A stretch of 38,707 bases of DNA, taken from assembly GCA_034420695.1 (NCBI GenBank), contig DAOULB010000011.1, positions 1-38,707 of the forward strand. Reading direction: 5' to 3'. This document shows, piece by piece, positions 11,862-18,693 of the stretch (position 1 is its first letter; each line of letters begins with the position of its first letter). The notes beneath the pieces are model-generated. The model saw only the letters and a list, made by a program, of their open reading frames with translations. It ran no database searches and had not been told where the DNA came from. Origin of the DNA: Io17-Chloro-G2 sp034420695. GTDB lineage: Bacteria; Chloroflexota; Dehalococcoidia; Lucifugimonadales; UBA3495. The translations under genes and the position numbers were made by a program.

Positions 11862-11883
11862 GTTAGCAAAATGGTTAGCAAAA
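11862..11883. repeat. Tandem 12-base direct repeat at the left island border
   Basis: GTTAGCAAAA occurs at 11862-11871 and again at 11874-11883, a period of 12 bases. It lies in the intergenic space where composition changes from flank to island, so it is a candidate recombinase arm or border site. No matching copy was found by eye near the right end. Confidence 0.35.
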
Positions 11884-11910
11884 ATTGGGGCGCCGGCTTA
11901 GCGGCGCCCC
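11879..11910 (-). terminator. Rho-independent terminator, left end of island
   Basis: A nine-base perfect stem (GGGGCGCCG 11887-11895, CGGCGCCCC 11902-11910, loop GCTTAG) is followed on the minus strand by AATTTTT. It stands 31 bases after the minus-strand gene ending at 11942 and closes the leftmost island operon. Confidence 0.75.
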
Positions 11911-11941
11911 TGTTGTTTTGGTATGCCCTTGTGGCCGTTGG

Positions 11942-12379
11942 TTAAGCCTGTGGCTGCTCCTTGGTCAGCTTGTTTGAGGCCTGAGTCTTGCCGATAAAGG
12001 CCGATATGCTCCATATCACGTCCGGGTCTTCTTTGCAGGCACATGCAGTTCCGTGTTTGCAGGCGCAATGGGGCCTGTATTGGGCGTGGGTCAAGTCCCT
12101 GCTGCGGTGGGGTCGAGGTATGGCGATCAGGCCGGGTGGGTCCGACGGGTTGGCGTGGAGGGTCAACCAATCCAGGGTGGTCCGGACTGGGAGACCCCTT
12201 TCTTCCTGGGTGGTGAATTGCCCTGCGGGCCCGGGTTGGCTTGGCGTCGAGTCTCGGTTGGGCTGGGTTTTCTCGGCTGGCTGGTTGTTGATGGCGGTTT
12301 CGCGGATTGGGGTATGGGTGGTGTTTTCCTTGCGGTGCTGTCTTGTTTCGTTGCGGGGCCTGCTGTTCGACCGTGGCAT
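11942..12379 (-). CDS. Hypothetical protein with a Cys/His cluster
   Basis: A 145-residue protein not recognised. The first 60 residues are charged, Asn/Gln/Pro/Thr-rich and probably disordered. Residues from about 100 hold HCACKHGTACACKED, a Cys/His cluster able to bind a metal. The minus strand is preferred over an overlapping plus-strand frame because AGGAGG lies six bases before the ATG, the gene begins 22 bases after the upstream gene and it ends just before a terminator. Its Pro/His/Gln/Thr bias is what the island's strand skew imposes on minus-strand genes. Confidence 0.6.
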   Translation of the reverse strand: MPRSNSRPRNETRQHRKENTTHTPIRETAINNQPAEKTQPNRDSTPSQPGPAGQFTTQEERGLPVRTTLDWLTLHANPSDPPGLIAIPRPHRSRDLTHAQYRPHCACKHGTACACKEDPDVIWSISAFIGKTQASNKLTKEQPQA

Positions 12380-12401
12380 GGGTGCCTCCTAGCCGTGTTG
12401 T

Positions 12402-12905
12402 TTACTTGATGAGCTCCAGGGTCTTCATCCGGGCATGGACGTTTCTTAATCTGTCTATTGGCACCTTTGGCTTGAGGGGTTGGACGGTGGCCGGGATGTC
12501 TGCTTCGCTGGGCCTGTGGGTCGTGAAAAACAGGAGGGTTGCTGCGAGGTCTATTTCCAGGTCGTTCGCTTCCCTGAAGGCTTGTGTGATGGTATTGACC
12601 TTGGCTTTGTGCTCTTCGTCAAGGGGTTCCCAATGGTGGGTTTGGCCTGGAACTACAGAAACTACCCGGCCGATGGTGTTGGGGATGTCTACGAGCTTGA
12701 TGTATCCCATCCACCTTAGGTGGTCGAGGGTGTTGGCAAATTCGTGGCTGTAGGGGTGGTAGGCGTGCCTGAAGGGGTAATTGGTCGGCAGGTCGAGGGC
12801 CTGCTGGAGTATGTAGGCGAGAGAGTGGATCCTGGCCAGAGGCGGCAGGGACTGGGCCTCTATCAGCATGTGGGCTGAGGCAAACCGGAGGTCTTCTAAT
12901 TGCAT
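12402..12905 (-). CDS. Hypothetical protein with a YwgA-like / DarG-C-like region
   Basis: A 167-residue protein. Residues about 24-72, including RIHSLAYILQQAL and YHPYSHEFANTLDHL followed by RWMGYI, resemble the winged-helix-like core of YwgA-type proteins and the C-terminal domain of DarG antitoxins (patterns such as LxYxLQ, YGPYS and a short helix ending in GxI). The match is weak and based on spacing of hydrophobic and aromatic residues. A weak AAGGA precedes the ATG. It lies downstream of the broken cas genes and upstream of the Cys-cluster gene, probably in the same transcript. A DNA- or protein-binding role is only a suggestion. Confidence 0.6.
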   Translation of the reverse strand: MQLEDLRFASAHMLIEAQSLPPLARIHSLAYILQQALDLPTNYPFRHAYHPYSHEFANTLDHLRWMGYIKLVDIPNTIGRVVSVVPGQTHHWEPLDEEHKAKVNTITQAFREANDLEIDLAATLLFFTTHRPSEADIPATVQPLKPKVPIDRLRNVHARMKTLELIK

Positions 12906-12933
12906 GGTCTTTGGTCCTTCAGGTTTGGGTTGT

Positions 12934-12957
12934 GCCCCCGCGTGGCGGGGCCTTTTT
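12934..12957 (+). terminator. Hairpin with T tract between the cas6e remnant and the YwgA-like gene
   Basis: GCCCCCGC (12934-12941) pairs with GCGGGGCC (12945-12952) apart from one mismatch, and five T follow on the plus strand. No plus-strand gene ends here. On the minus strand the hairpin sits 29 bases before the start of the YwgA-like gene, so it may instead be a structured leader. Confidence 0.4.
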
Positions 12958-12992
12958 GAAGCCAGATGTGGATGGCGGTATCCCCTTGCAGG

Positions 12993-13455
12993 TTAGCTGC
13001 CGGGGGGCTTGAGGAGGAGCATGCCGTAGCCGTAGGCCCGGTGGCGGCCGATTCCCCGGTCGAGGATCCTGGGGATTTCTTCGGGGTTCCCTATGGAGAG
13101 GGTGCCCCGCAGTACTGCGTCTGGGCCGGATACCGGTCTGGTGTTGCGTTTTCGAAACGACCTGGTGCTCTGGTAGCAGATGAGGGCTGTTTGGTCCTGA
13201 TGCAGGGTAAGGTTGGCTATCTGTTCCATCTGCTGGGCCAGCCAGGCGGTATAGACCTCGTGGCGGGGTAGGGTGTTCGGTTGGTCTTCCGTGGCCGATA
13301 CAGCCTCCATGGTGAAGGCGTCGTATTCCCTGATTGTCTTGCCGCTTTGTTGGCTGCTGTACTTCCTGGTTCTGCAGACTGGTCGGACTCTGACTTCGAA
13401 GCCCAGGGCTTGGCCTTCGGCCCATTCTGTTGGCACTGGCTTGGTCTGTCCGATA
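12993..13455 (-). pseudogene. cas6e: cas6e (cse3/casE) remnant, 3' part only
   Basis: About 150 C-terminal residues of the type I-E crRNA endoribonuclease Cas6e. Diagnostic stretches are KPVPTEWAEGQALGFEVRVR, REYDAF, EVYTAWLAQQM, GPDAVLRGTLSIGNPEEI and the C-terminal glycine-rich loop DRGIGRHRAYGYGMLLLKPP. Cas6e is usually about 200-230 residues. The missing N-terminal 70-90 residues carry the first ferredoxin-like fold. Instead, the upstream DNA encodes the C-terminal part of Cas8e in another frame. cas11, cas7e and cas5e, which normally lie between cas8e and cas6e, are absent, so an internal deletion joined the two genes. The only in-frame start (GTG at 13436) has no ribosome site. Confidence 0.8.
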
Positions 13456-14597
13456 GGGCCCGGACGGTCCTGGCGGTTAGCGCAATGTCTCTGTGGTGGG
13501 ACCCTTCGGTTCTGCCCTGGCCCATGGTCATGGCCCTTGCTACCAGGCGCATTGGGGTTGGGGTGGCGCTTTCTTCCTTGGTGGGGTGGATGGGGGGCTG
13601 TTGGAACTGTTCCGGGTCGGCCAGGATGGGGCGAGTTTTGTGTAGATGAAGCCAGTCCATTGCAGGGTCAATACGGTGTTTGGTTCGTCCCCTTCAGGTT
13701 GATGGGGCCCATGGTTCGCCTATCATGCCGACCTTGCTTGAGTGGTTGATCCTGGTGCCCCGCGAGGTGGCCCGGATGGTTGTTATGGGGTGGCCCGGGG
13801 TTTTGGTCAGCCTTATTCTCCGGCAGAACTCGATGTAGAGGATGTGAAGTTGGTTGCTTTGGATTTTCTCTTTGACCTCGCCATCCCAGGGGACTGTCCA
13901 AAGAAGTTCGAGGCCTCTCTGCTTGGGGTACTCGGGGTATTGCTCCTGCATGTCCGGCAGGAATTCGAGGAGAGCCTTTACGTCTCTTATGAAGTGGGCC
14001 CCGGGGGTGATTTATTTTGGGGGCCAGGTTTACGGGGGGCCTGTTTCCGTAGCCTCCGTTCATCCTGGAGAGGTTGTAGGTGAACTTTGCGGGGTAGCTG
14101 CCCATGGTCTGGCGGGTGATGAACGCGTATGCCCAGTCATCGAGGTCACAGTCAACTGCTTGGCTGATTTGGATGTCGTGGTTCTTGGCGTTGACCAGCA
14201 TGTCCGTGTCGTCGGGGACTTGGGTTGGGCTGCCGTAGGCGGCCAAGTTGTCCTTGGTGGAAGCGGGTGGCTGCATGAAGGCCGGCCGGGTTATGTCGGT
14301 GATAACCAGGCGGCAGGGTTCATCCATGGGCCAGTCCTGGCTGGTCAGGACCCTGGTCGCTGCTGTCCAGGCTTTCTCGTCTTCGGGGATTTGGTCGTGG
14401 TTTATTTCTAGGATGGCCATGGTGGCGAGCTGGACGAGGAATGAGTGCCATGCGTGGGCTTGGTGGGGCCGCAGGTGGTTGAACGATAGGATGCGGTCTG
14501 CCGAAAGGTCTGCCAGGGTTTCCAGTAAGGAAGATTTTTTCTGGAGGTGGTCGGTGGTTGAGTAGTTGAAAACGGAGTGCGTGAGGAGGTTGTACAA
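13455..14597 (-). pseudogene. cas8e: cas8e (cse1/casA) with several frameshifts
   Basis: Large subunit of type I-E Cascade, which recognises the PAM. Reading shifts frame, but family landmarks appear in order: LRPHQAHAWHSFLVQLA, LVITDITRPAFMQPP, DMLVNAKNHDIQ, RMNGGYGNRP, then in another frame GAHFIRDVKALLEF, LLWTVPWDG, FCRRIRL and GEPWAP, then INLKG, then TVLTLQWTGFIYTKL, then LADPEQFQQPP and LVARAMTMGQGRTEG. Frame changes lie near 14003-14011, 13703-13708, 13688-13693 and 13637-13642, each at a run of four or five C or G. An in-frame TGA follows APST. The probable start is TTG at 14597 with TGAGGA five bases upstream. The C-terminal helical bundle is lost at the junction with cas6e. Confidence 0.8.
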
Positions 14598-14921
14598 GAG
14601 GGTCCTCAGGTTTTTGCGTGGTTCAGGAGTCCATGGTGGGCTCCTTTTTTGTTGGTCGGGTATCCGGTGTTTGAGCAGGTATTTTTCCAATAAACGGGGA
14701 GGGCCGGCGCAGGCGGTCAACGCCGCGGCGACGGCGAGGGATGTGGTGTAGGGGGTGACCTGGGGGCTTGGGACTTGGAAATAGAGGATCAGGTAATGGG
14801 CTGCCGTCATGACGAGGAGGCCAGTGGTGAAGGCTGTTCCGGCCAACGGCAGGAGGGCTGGCATCGACAGGGTGAAGTGATCGCTCCTGGCAATTCTGTG
14901 GAGGTTTTGGTGAGGAGGCAT
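14598..14921 (-). pseudogene. Two-helix membrane protein fragment fused in frame to cas8e
   Basis: From ATG 14921 about 108 residues precede the Cas8e-like part without a stop. They hold two hydrophobic segments (around PALLPLAGTAFTTGLLVMTA and SLAVAAALTACAG), then a basic stretch LLEKYLLKHR. This layout resembles the N-terminal membrane anchor of proteins such as type IV coupling proteins, but no further domain is present to confirm it. It may be the head of a deleted gene joined to cas8e, or chance read-through. Ribosome-site evidence for 14921 is weak. Confidence 0.35.
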
Positions 14922-15064
14922 TGGTGGCCGGGCCTCTGGGGGGTGTATCCGAATGGTAACACGAGGGTGAGGGTTTCTGTCCAGGGGCTGGGGTCAGGTG
15001 TTGCAGGTTGTGTCTTTTGATGTGGATTCTCCAATTTGGTCAAATTTTGGCTTTGTTGTACTCC

Positions 15065-15098
15065 AGCGACAAAGTTTTGGTTTGGATTTTGCTGTATG
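15065..15098 (+). promoter_or_regulatory. Island promoter motif, copy 1 (pilin operon)
   Basis: AGCGACAAAGTTTTGG at 15065-15080, then TATG at 15095, 15 bases after the TTG. The same arrangement occurs upstream of the other two plus-strand island operons. Here the second block is only 12 bases before the ATG of the first pilin gene, which lacks a ribosome site, so a leaderless mRNA is possible. An inverted repeat CTTTGT-N12-ACAAAG (15051-15074) overlaps the motif. Confidence 0.5.
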
Positions 15099-15106
15099 AA
15101 TGTTTT

Positions 15107-15787
15107 ATGGAACAGGCCCTGACGGTAATCACCAGCGGCGCCAGGCTGCTTGCCCTTGTCGGAGGGACCCTTTCGGCGGTGTTCATCATCTGGGCCGGGA
15201 TTCTCTGGATCACTGCTTCCGGGGACCCTCAGAAGATGGCCCAGGCCCGGATGTCATTGATCGGGACTGTGGTTGGGTTGGTGATTATTGGTATTGGGTT
15301 TCTGGTGCCTGGGGTGATCAGCGAGATGGTGATTGAGCCGGCAGGCGGAGTTCAGATTCAAGTCCAGCAGGGGATGGACTGCGATGGGATTTTGCGGGAC
15401 CAATTTGTCATCCGGCGGGCCGCTTCTGACCACACTGCGTTCAATCAGATTATTGATGTGATCCAAGCCCAGCGGGACGAGTGTGACAGCGCTATTTGGG
15501 ACCCAGTTGTGCAGGAAACGGCTGATTTTACAGACGCGTGTGGGGATAAGGACGGCGGGACCTTGGTTGATCCTTTGGCGATTGGGGGGATGGTTGTGCC
15601 CGGGAGTCTTAAGAAAACTGCGACTGAACTGCGTGAAACAAGCGGGCGGGATTCACGGAATAACATTTTGATTCTTTGGACTGATTCCGGGGGTGTTTCT
15701 AATGACAGGAAACCCTCGGATGGGTCTACGTGCTGGTTATATATCCAAGCCTACAACACTTGGAGGGAGGGATATGGGGATCCATAG
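15107..15787 (+). CDS. VirB2-like pilin with a C-terminal four-Cys domain (pilin 1)
   Basis: A 226-residue protein. Residues 1-75 are VirB2/TrbC-like: two membrane helices (about 13-36 and 50-75) separated by the polar loop ASGDPQKMAQAR, the pattern of type IV secretion pilins in Gram-positive-type bacteria. Residues 90-226 form an extra domain with four cysteines (GMDC, RDEC, TDAC, STCWLY) shared with the next two genes. This copy lacks the WNPxAADGAGD stretch seen in the others. ATG at 15107 is chosen because the pilin part then aligns residue for residue with pilin 2 and Cys92 falls at the same position in both. No Shine-Dalgarno sequence is visible. No VirB4 or VirD4 gene is in the window, so assembly would need partners elsewhere, or this is not a secretion pilin. 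Confidence 0.82.
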   Translation: MEQALTVITSGARLLALVGGTLSAVFIIWAGILWITASGDPQKMAQARMSLIGTVVGLVIIGIGFLVPGVISEMVIEPAGGVQIQVQQGMDCDGILRDQFVIRRAASDHTAFNQIIDVIQAQRDECDSAIWDPVVQETADFTDACGDKDGGTLVDPLAIGGMVVPGSLKKTATELRETSGRDSRNNILILWTDSGGVSNDRKPSDGSTCWLYIQAYNTWREGYGDP

Positions 15788-15894
15788 CGTTTTGATCTAG
15801 GGCTGAACTGCTTCTGGCTGTTCGCCCTTCGGACGGAGTTCCAGGCTCACCGTGTTTGGACTGGGTACAAGAACCTAAATTTAGAGGTGCAGAG

Positions 15895-16626
15895 ATGGAG
15901 GAACTGGCAAACATTTTCACCAGCATTGGGAGGTTGCTCGCCATAGTTGGGGGCGGTCTCTCGGCGATCTGCGTGTGTTACGCAGGAATTCTCTGGATGA
16001 CGGCTTCCGGTGATCCTGGAAAAATGGGGCAGGCCCGGACGGCTCTGATTGGCGCCATTGGTGGCTTGGTGGTCGTCGGAATTGCTTTCATAGTGCCCCG
16101 GGTGATTTCACAGGCCGTGATTGAGCCGGTGGGCGGAGTATCTCTTCAATCGGACACGGGGTTCGACTGCGATCAGACGTTGCGCCAGCAGTTGGTCTTC
16201 CAGAGGGGAGCTTCTACGTCTTCCAACATTAACGAAATCATCGCTCAGATCCAGGCTACGAGGTCCGAATGTCCGACGGATGTTTGGAATCCTCAGGCGG
16301 CTGATGGGGCTGGTGACACCGTTGCTGGAGTGACTACGCAGGTGTGGGCTAACGATGCCACTGCAACTGGGATTAGCAGGTGCTTTGGGGCGACTCAGCC
16401 GGCAGATGCCGCAGCCAGGGCTGCCATGGCTGTGGGTAGTCAAAAGGTGCCCCGTGGGTTGCGGGATCAGAATGCCGACGACCAGCTTGTCCGGTCGAGT
16501 TCAGGGCGTAACTCGGACAACGACATTATCGTTTACTGGTCGAATACCGATGCGCTTCGTCCTTCGGACGGGGCTAAGTGCTGGCTCTACGTGAGCCGGC
16601 TCCGGACCTGGTCGGAAAACTACTGA
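15895..16626 (+). CDS. VirB2-like pilin with a C-terminal four-Cys domain (pilin 2)
   Basis: A 243-residue paralogue of the preceding gene. It has the same two-helix pilin head (GRLLAIVGGGLSA, loop ASGDPGKMGQAR, second helix to ISQAVIEP) and the same C-terminal domain from Cys92: FDC, RSEC, SRCFG, AKCWLY, with WNPQAADGAGD and the late SGRNSDND followed by YW. GAGGTG precedes the ATG at 15895. A tandem copy 108 bases after pilin 1 indicates duplication. The product is probably membrane-inserted with the Cys domain outside, where the four cysteines could form two disulfides. Two hairpins follow directly. Confidence 0.85.
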   Translation: MEELANIFTSIGRLLAIVGGGLSAICVCYAGILWMTASGDPGKMGQARTALIGAIGGLVVVGIAFIVPRVISQAVIEPVGGVSLQSDTGFDCDQTLRQQLVFQRGASTSSNINEIIAQIQATRSECPTDVWNPQAADGAGDTVAGVTTQVWANDATATGISRCFGATQPADAAARAAMAVGSQKVPRGLRDQNADDQLVRSSSGRNSDNDIIVYWSNTDALRPSDGAKCWLYVSRLRTWSENY

Positions 16627-16638
16627 CCTGTTCTAAAC

Positions 16639-16662
16639 GGGGCCTTGGTTAACCAAGGCCCC
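16639..16662 (+). terminator. Perfect 24-base palindrome after pilin 2
   Basis: GGGGCCTTGGTT followed at once by AACCAAGGCCCC, starting 13 bases after the pilin 2 stop. There is no long T tract, so it may be an mRNA-stabilising hairpin or half of a tandem terminator with the next hairpin. Confidence 0.55.
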
Positions 16663-16673
16663 GCCTTCCTTGA

Positions 16674-16710
16674 CCCAGCCCGGGCTGTCCCGGGCTGGGG
16701 GTGTTTTGTC
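16674..16710 (+). terminator. Strong terminator or attenuator before the LppX-like gene
   Basis: An 11-base perfect stem (CCCAGCCCGGG 16674-16684, CCCGGGCTGGG 16689-16699, loop CTGT) followed by GGTGTTTTGTCTG. It ends about 20 bases before the AAGGAG of the lipoprotein gene, leaving little room for a separate promoter, so partial read-through that sets the pilin to lipoprotein ratio is likely. Confidence 0.7.
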
Positions 16711-16745
16711 TGTTCCGTTTAACCTTTTTCGAAGGAGAATTCGAC

Positions 16746-18254
16746 GTGAGGTTCCTGGTTATTGGCTGTCTCTTGGTGGGAATTGTGGTGGTTCTGGCTT
16801 GTGGTGGTGATCCGGATGGTGAGCCTGCCAATGGCCGTGGAATGTCTGGGCCGGACGGTGGTGGAGTCGGTCTGGCTGTTGATAAGCCCACTCCTGTTCC
16901 TGTGGAGCCAACAGCAGATGTTTCGGGCTTCGAGGTTATTGCTGGGGAAGAGTCTGTTCCCGTCGTGCCAATGCCCCCAACCCCTGAAACGGGGGTGATG
17001 TTGCCGGTGGCTGAACCCACTGCTGGGGTGGTCGTTGACAAGCCTGTCGGCGGGGTGCTGGTCGATGTCAAGCTTCCGGATGTGAAGGATGCCGTACTGG
17101 CGGGTGTTGAGGAAATTCTTGGTCGTTCTGCCGAGGCCATGGACCGGTACGGGTCCGGTTCCTATCGTCTTGTGGCGCGGACGGGAGTTGACCTGGGGGA
17201 GCTTGGCAAGGGTGTTGAGGGGTTGGGTGATGTCGATGTGGAGATGACGATAGAGGCTGACTATGTCCTGCCAGATCGGCAACGGGCCACGCTTGGGCTG
17301 GGCGGTTCCTTTTTCCAAATGACTGTCGATATGGTGATCATTGGGGAGGAAGTATATATCAAGGACCCCTTCACTGGGGTCTGGATGGCCGACAACTCGG
17401 GGGACGACTTGGGTGGGGGGGTTCAGGAGATGACCCAATTGGTCCAGGATAGGGGAATGGCGGAGACGCTTGCTTTCTTGGGCCAGGCAGAATTGGACGG
17501 CGTTTCGGTTTATCACCTGTCGGGAGAGATCGGGCCGAGCTTGATGGAAGTCTTGCTGGACGTGCCGGTCGAAGCTGGTTCCATGGCGAAGATGGATTTC
17601 TGGATCGGGGTTGAAGACCTCCTCGTCCAGGGTTTCGACATGTCGTTTACGAGTCAGGGAGTTGAATCGGAGGTGGAAGTAAGATTTCTTGACTACGGCA
17701 AGGAAGTGGAGATTGAGGCGCCTGAGGTTGGTCAGTCTTTGACTACCTTGCCCGGGGAGAAGTGGCCGGCCCATGGTTGCGATGAGGCGCTGCAGGAACT
17801 TCTTGTCAACGGGTTCGGTGTGATAGATGCGGCCGAAGTGAACCGTTTGGTTGCGGAGTTGCAGGCCAGCAGGGAGGATTGTGGGGAATTCTTCTGGAAT
17901 CCATTGGCTGCCGACGGTGCCGGCGACGTTGTTGCCGGGCCGATGGTCCCTGTTTGGGCCTATGATATGACGGCTACGGGGGTGAGCCGTTGTTTTGGCG
18001 GTGTTGCCCCGTCTGACGCTAACGAGGTTGCCGGAATGGCTGTTGGGGCACAGGTTGTTCCTCCGGGTCTTCGTGAGGGGGGGTTAGCCGGAGGGCTGGT
18101 CCAGTCGGAGACTGGGCGGAGCCCTGCCGGTGACCTGCTTGTTTACTGGGCCGGCAGCTTTGACCGGAGGCCGGCAGGTGTTTCAGCTTGCTGGCTCTAT
18201 GTTGCCGGGACAGGGCAGTGGGCTGGGAATCAGTCGATGGGGTACTTCCCCTAG
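16746..18254 (+). CDS. LppX-like lipoprotein with a C-terminal four-Cys domain
   Basis: A 502-residue secreted lipoprotein. GTG at 16746 is the start (AAGGAG eight bases upstream), giving the lipobox VLAC with lipidated Cys19. Residues about 30-100 are a Pro/Val/Glu-rich linker. Residues about 115-330 resemble the LppX/LprG family, an antiparallel beta half-barrel that carries lipids: AMDRYGSGSYRLVARTGVDL, later GEEVYIKDPFTGVWM and the late FTSQGVESEVEVRFLDYG. Residues 343-502 are the four-Cys domain of the two pilins (HGC, REDC, SRCFG, SACWLY, with WNPLAADGAGD and VWAYDMTATGVSRCFG nearly as in pilin 2). Sharing a domain with adjacent pilins suggests all three act at the same surface structure. 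Confidence 0.85.
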   Translation: MRFLVIGCLLVGIVVVLACGGDPDGEPANGRGMSGPDGGGVGLAVDKPTPVPVEPTADVSGFEVIAGEESVPVVPMPPTPETGVMLPVAEPTAGVVVDKPVGGVLVDVKLPDVKDAVLAGVEEILGRSAEAMDRYGSGSYRLVARTGVDLGELGKGVEGLGDVDVEMTIEADYVLPDRQRATLGLGGSFFQMTVDMVIIGEEVYIKDPFTGVWMADNSGDDLGGGVQEMTQLVQDRGMAETLAFLGQAELDGVSVYHLSGEIGPSLMEVLLDVPVEAGSMAKMDFWIGVEDLLVQGFDMSFTSQGVESEVEVRFLDYGKEVEIEAPEVGQSLTTLPGEKWPAHGCDEALQELLVNGFGVIDAAEVNRLVAELQASREDCGEFFWNPLAADGAGDVVAGPMVPVWAYDMTATGVSRCFGGVAPSDANEVAGMAVGAQVVPPGLREGGLAGGLVQSETGRSPAGDLLVYWAGSFDRRPAGVSACWLYVAGTGQWAGNQSMGYFP

Positions 18255-18281
18255 TCTGACCTTTGGTCTGTGGTCTGAAGG

Positions 18282-18312
18282 GGCCGGGGGCTTCTGTCTC
18301 CGGTCTTTTTTT
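18282..18312 (+). terminator. Terminator after the LppX-like gene
   Basis: A short GC stem (GGCCGG 18282-18287 with CCGGTC 18300-18305, one G-T pair) followed by seven T. It lies 27 bases past the lipoprotein stop, in a convergent region. Confidence 0.55.
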
Positions 18313-18326
18313 GCCTTGGGGTTTGG

Positions 18327-18599
18327 TCATGGGCGCCTTCCTTTGGTGGTGAATATGTAGAAGACGGTTACGGCTATGGCTGTGGCCGCTAGGACGGCTA
18401 TAGCTATGTAGGTCAGGGCTGATTCCGCCCCCCGGAAGAAGCGCAGGATGGCTTGGTCTGGGCTCGCGTCCGGGTAAAGCTTCGGCAGGGAGTACCCCAA
18501 GATAAGAAAGATGATTGCCAGGGCCAGGGCCGCCAGGCCTAGTCTGGACAGGAACTTGATGATTCTTCCCGCTGTGGCGGGTTCGAGGAATTCTTTCAA
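18327..18599 (-). CDS. Small two-helix membrane protein
   Basis: A 90-residue protein with two hydrophobic segments (about residues 19-36 and 61-80), a short exposed stretch containing LPKLYPDASPDQAILRFF, and a basic tail TKGRRP. The start would be TTG at 18599 and no clear ribosome site precedes it. It lies 94 bases after the helicase gene on the same strand and is probably last in that operon. I do not recognise its family. Confidence 0.6.
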   Translation of the reverse strand: MKEFLEPATAGRIIKFLSRLGLAALALAIIFLILGYSLPKLYPDASPDQAILRFFRGAESALTYIAIAVLAATAIAVTVFYIFTTKGRRP

Positions 18600-18693
18600 T
18601 GGTCGCGGCTCTTGGGGTTAGTCAGTGTATTTCAGGGCCGGGATGGTCGTCTCTGTCTGCTTGGTGTGTTGCGGATTCGGGGGTTTATTTGGC

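Noticed and set aside
11724..11941. tRNA gene as an integration target at the left border
   Set aside because: No cloverleaf, T-loop or anticodon arm could be found here or near 33.5-34.4 kb.
11988..12409. Plus-strand frames of 118-134 residues
   Set aside because: The minus-strand gene has a strong ribosome site and fits the operon; these frames do not.
13217..13660. Separate 147-residue gene
   Set aside because: Its middle part (LVARAMTMGQGRTEG) is the C-terminal region of Cas8e, and the rest is out-of-frame cas6e.
13630..14012. Programmed frameshifting in cas8e
   Set aside because: Several shifts at different places plus a lost C-terminus and missing partner genes point to decay or sequence error, not to a programmed event.
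14807..15043. 78-residue minus-strand frame in the divergent promoter region
   Set aside because: No ribosome site or conserved motif, and it overlaps the promoter motif region.
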